Origin: Tubiluchus corallicola
Lineage: Eukaryota > Priapulida > Priapulimorpha > Priapulimorphida > Tubiluchidae
Assembly: GCA_030141605.1 (NCBI GenBank)
Contig: JAQGDQ010000481.1
Span: 1-56,218 of the forward strand
Reading direction: 5' to 3'
Length of the DNA stretch: 56,218 bases
Shown here: positions 13,575 through 56,218 of the stretch, piece by piece
Position numbering within the stretch: the first letter of the stretch is position 1
How the letters are laid out: every line of letters begins with the position of its first letter
The notes under the pieces: model-generated
Told to the model about the DNA's origin: nothing
What the model saw: only the letters and a program-made list of their open reading frames with translations
Database searches by the model: none
Made by a program: the position numbers and the translations under genes

Positions 13575-15355
13575 TAACTATGAACTATGAACCATGAATT
13601 TATTTTCCCACATCAAAAATACAATATCAAACACATTAATAAACTTTAAATAAAATAATTTGAGTAGTTCGAGGTGAGTGTACGGTCATTAACACACTCA
13701 CGTTACTTAAATGAAAAAACGATTATAGTTATGCATGCTTCTGTAGATAACTTAATGTAAATAAGGATGAAGTAAATGATGTAATAATTTGAGTAGTGCG
13801 AGGTGAGTGTACGACCATAGGGTCATTAACACACTCACCTTACTTAAATGAAAAAAACGATTATAGTTATGCATACTTCTGTAGATACCTTAATGTAAAT
13901 AAGGATGAAGTAAATGATGTAATAATTTGAGTAGTGCGAGGTGAGTGTACGACCATACGGTCATTAACACACTCACCTTACTTAAATGAAAAAATGATTA
14001 TAGTTATGCATTCTTCTGTAGATAACTTAATGTAAATAAGGATGAAGTAAATGATGTAATAATTTGAGTAGTGCGAGGTGAGTGTACGACCATAGGGTCA
14101 TTAACACACTCACCTTACTTAAATGAAAAAAATGATTGTAGTTATGCATACTTCTGTAGATACCTTAATGTAAATAAGGATGAAGTAAATGATGTAATAA
14201 TTTGAGTAGTGCGAGGTGAGTGTACGACCATACGGTCATTAACACACTCACCTTACTTAAATGAAAAAATGATTATAGTTATGCATTCTTCTGTAGATAA
14301 CTTAATGTAAATAAGGATGAAGTAAATGATGTAATAATTTGAGTAGTGCGAGGTGAGTGTACGACCATACGGTCATTAACACACTCACCTTACTTAAATG
14401 AAAAAATGATTATAGTTATGCATGCTTCTGTAGATAACTTAATGTAAATAAGGATGAAGTAAATGATGTAATAATTTGAGTAGTGCGAGGTGAGTGTACG
14501 ACCATACGGTCATTAACACACTCATCTTACTTAAATGAAAAAATGATTATAGTTATGCATGCTTCTGTAGATAACTTGATGTAAATAAGGATGAAGTAAA
14601 TGATGTAATAATTTGAGTAGTGCGAGGTGAGTGTACGACCATACGGTCATTAACACACTCACCTTACTTAAATGAAAAAATGATTATAGTTATGCATGCT
14701 TCTGTAGATAACTTAATGTAAATAAGGATGAAGTAAATGATGTAATAATTTGAGTAATGCGAGGTGAGTGTACGACCACACGGTCATTAACACAATCACC
14801 TTACTTAAATGAAAAATGATTATAGTTATGCATGCTTCTGTAGATAACTTAATGTAAATAAGGATGAAGTAAATGATGTAATGATTTGAGTAGTGCGAGG
14901 TGAGTGTACGACCATACGGTCATTAACACACTCACCTTACTTAAATGAAAAAATGATTATAGTTATGCATGCTTCTGTAGATAACTTAATGTAAATAAGG
15001 ATGAAGTAAATGATGTAATAATTTGAGTAGTGCGAGGTGAGTGTACGACCATACGTTCATTAACACACTCACCTTACTTAAATGAAAAAATGATTATAGT
15101 TATGCATGCTTCTGTAGATAACTTAATGTAAATAAGGATGAAGTAAATGATGTAATAATAGTAATGGTATAAGAGCAATAAACTTGAAAGTTCAGAAAGG
15201 AAAACATAATATGTAATTAAGATTTTGAGTGAGCCTTAAAGAGTGAATTTTTTTTACATAGTTACGAATATGAATTATGTGATTATCTGTCAATGCACCA
15301 CTTGCGCCATATTGCAATGCACCATATTGCTTACTTGTATATACAATGATATATT
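13575..15355 (+). mobile_element. element R4 copy 1 with internal 137-bp array
   Basis: About 11 copies of a 136-138 bp unit (GAGTAGTGCGAGG at 13791, 13929, 14066 and so on to 15025), preceded by about 85 and followed by about 190 unique bases. Array and both flanks recur in reverse complement at 23675-25035, so the whole is one dispersed element with a variable central array. Each unit holds a 10-bp inverted repeat (AGGTGAGTGT/ACACTCACCT) around an inner GACC/GGTC pair, giving a hairpin. No coding capacity; class unknown. Confidence 0.85.
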
Positions 15356-15359
15356 TATA

Positions 15360-15680
<321 letters not shown>

Positions 15681-15840
15681 ATGCAATCGACACGTAGTCG
15701 TGCACTGAAGGTCAGAAATCTGGCAATGATGGCGTATTCCTCATAACCCAGTTGAAGGCAACTCACATGACGACTGTTGAATAATTCACATGTTTTGGTG
15801 GGTATAACACAGAAAGAATACCCAATGCTGAACGACCATT

Positions 15841-16196
15841 GTAGCGTAGTGTAGCGTAGCGTAGTGTAGTGTAGTGTAGTGTAGTGTAGCGTAGTGTAGC
15901 GTAGCGTAGCGTAGCGTAGTGTAGCGTAGCGTAGCGTAGTGTAGTGTAGTGTAGTGTAGTGTAGTGTAGCGTAGTGTAGCGTAGCGTAGCGTAGCGTAGC
16001 GTAGTGTAGTGTAGTGTAGTGCAGTGCAGCGTAGCGTAGCGTAGCGTAGCGTAGCGTAGTGTAGTGTAGTGTAGTGTAGTGTAGTGTAGTGTAGTGCAGT
16101 GTAGTGTAGTGTAGTGTAGCATAGTGTAGCGTAGTGCAATGTAGCATAGCATAGTGTAGTGTAGCACAGTGTAGCGCAGCATAGCATAGCATAGTA
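15841..16196. repeat. (GTAGY)n pentanucleotide array
   Basis: About 70 units of GTAGC/GTAGT, with a few GCAGT and ATAGC variants towards the right end. Open in several minus-strand frames only because the unit has no stop there. Confidence 0.95.
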
Positions 16197-16261
16197 CAGG
16201 TTTTTGTAGTATAATTATGTGGCAGCATAATTATGATTTAGCCGTGAAAAACGGTAATAAT

Positions 16262-16592
<331 letters not shown>

Positions 16593-16599
16593 ATGTTTT

Positions 16600-17565
16600 T
16601 CACAACTATCATTTTAAACCTGGCCTGCCTAGCTATTAGCACCGTTCAAAGTTTCTACAAACAAACACACGGGTCTTTCACTACACGACACTCTGTCAGT
16701 GTTTATTCAGTAGCGCCAGTAGATTGATATCGTATTAATACATGAACTTACGAAGTGTACAGGATACGTAAGCTAACATGTCGGAAACTAACAGCATGGG
16801 CTAAGAGACATCGTATCCGATTTCCTGTAGTCTTGTAATTATAGTCGATTTGATTTGGAAAGTGAAAGAATTTAGAGTTAGTGAAAAAGCCTGGCGCTGA
16901 GAAAGACATGCAGAGATGATTTGTTTTTGAAAGAGTTGTAATGCTTCTTTAGAGAGGCTACCGTTGGTGTCAAACTAGGAAGATTACGTAGTACTAACCA
17001 ATTTTTCGTGTCATCGTTTTGATGATCGCATACCACATCAATGGTGTGCATATTGAGTACATAGTGTTGAAATATCGGGATTCAGAAGACACGCTTTGTT
17101 GAAAAAGCAGAATTCGAACTTAAAAGTTCAAGGTGTTTCTGTTCTACATGCAGTTTTGAAACTGTACATCGTTTGCTGAGTTTAGAATATCCTGAAATAA
17201 CCATGCGAGTTAACAAGTAAAAGTGAAACACGTGCCATGCCAGGATTCGCTGTGCTATTTAACCTTAAACTATCTAATATGAGACAGAAATGCGCCCAAT
17301 TTCTCCTAATTCTCCTAAATTCATAAACTTCTTAATCGGATTTTAGTAAATATTAATTTTGAGCAAAAACGAATCAGCCTTCACCTATGAAATGAGATTT
17401 GCACAGCAAAACTTAATAACCTAGGATTACTAAGTATTTCCACGTCGCGAAAACGGAATATTTAGTTTAGTGAATTGCTATTTTAGACCAGCTATTCTCC
17501 AAAGAGCTAAAATATTAGCAATTTATCGTGGACCAACCTTTTGTGTATTTGAAAAGGGTTGCACT
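16600..17565 (+). promoter_or_regulatory. upstream region of the integrin alpha gene
   Basis: No other gene seen. The promoter and 5' UTR of the integrin gene should lie here. No TATA box or CpG-rich core is obvious. Confidence 0.35.
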
Positions 17566-55893
<38,328 letters not shown>

Positions 55894-55912
55894 GTAAGTT
55901 AAAGGACTTGAA

Positions 55913-56218
55913 AAGGGGGTACCTGAAGTAGGTTTCAGAAAAATCGCCTTAAAAAATTATATTACTTTACAGCAATTTTATGCGTATATCTTACTCGCAC
56001 TGAAAGGAATTTTAGTTTGTTTTCATTTTAAATCTCCCGCAATACTGTTCCGAAGTCGCCATTACATGACGTCATGTACCAAACGTAAATCAAGGGAAGA
56101 AAAGGCAATGTTAAATTATGTCTCAAAAGACTTTCCTTGCAAATCTATATTACTTAGATTTTCGCTTACCTGCTAGAAAGACTTATGTAACTAGAAAAGA
56201 AAATTATTAATTATTTAA
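55913..56218 (+). repeat. dispersed repeat family R1, copy 3 (runs off window)
   Basis: Starts 20 bases after exon 12 with GGGGGTACCTGAAGTAGGTT and is nearly identical to 18460-18770. Confidence 0.85.

Noticed and set aside
17470-17565. GTG-initiated extension of integrin exon 1
   Set aside because: Animal genes do not normally start at GTG, and the ATG at 17566 gives a complete signal peptide.

Overview
This window is eukaryotic and almost certainly from a marine invertebrate animal. It is AT-rich, its genes are split by GT/AG introns, and it is full of microsatellites, minisatellites and retroelement debris. The three recognisable gene types (a multi-exon integrin alpha subunit, intronless class A GPCRs and a STING-type cyclic-dinucleotide receptor) are animal genes. 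An early-branching lineage such as a sponge or cnidarian is my guess; the sequence alone does not settle it.

Layout. 0.3-1.4 kb: a decayed LINE reverse transcriptase. 2-7 kb: tandem repeats and dispersed repeats. 7.38-8.59 kb (minus): two exons of a STING-like gene, the second split by a TAA-tailed insertion flanked by a 14-bp direct repeat. 8.6-12 kb: mostly featureless, with one candidate orphan exon. 12.1-16.6 kb: a LINE 3' fragment, a 31-bp minisatellite, an element with an internal 137-bp array, and long CA, GTAGY and TAA arrays. 17.57-55.9 kb (plus): twelve exons of an integrin alpha gene (692 codons, phases agree throughout) giving signal peptide, complete seven-blade beta-propeller and most of the thigh domain. 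The calf, transmembrane and cytoplasmic exons lie beyond the window.

The introns hold two 5S-rRNA-headed SINE copies, a solo LTR with perfect 5-bp target duplication, a second probable solo LTR, a deleted Tc1/mariner, a LINE tail grown into a hexanucleotide array, and three dispersed repeat families that occur as inverted pairs.

The most striking object is intron 11 (about 19.3 kb). It carries, antisense to the integrin gene, a tandem array of near-identical 343-residue intronless GPCR genes: six intact, one broken, and an eighth cut by a 100-N gap. Each roughly 2.45-kb unit also holds two GPCR relics. In one relic the codons for helix 8 have been amplified into a 28-bp minisatellite of 7 to 10 copies. 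The intact copies differ mainly around extracellular loops 1 and 2 and in TM5, in a patchwork suggesting gene conversion.
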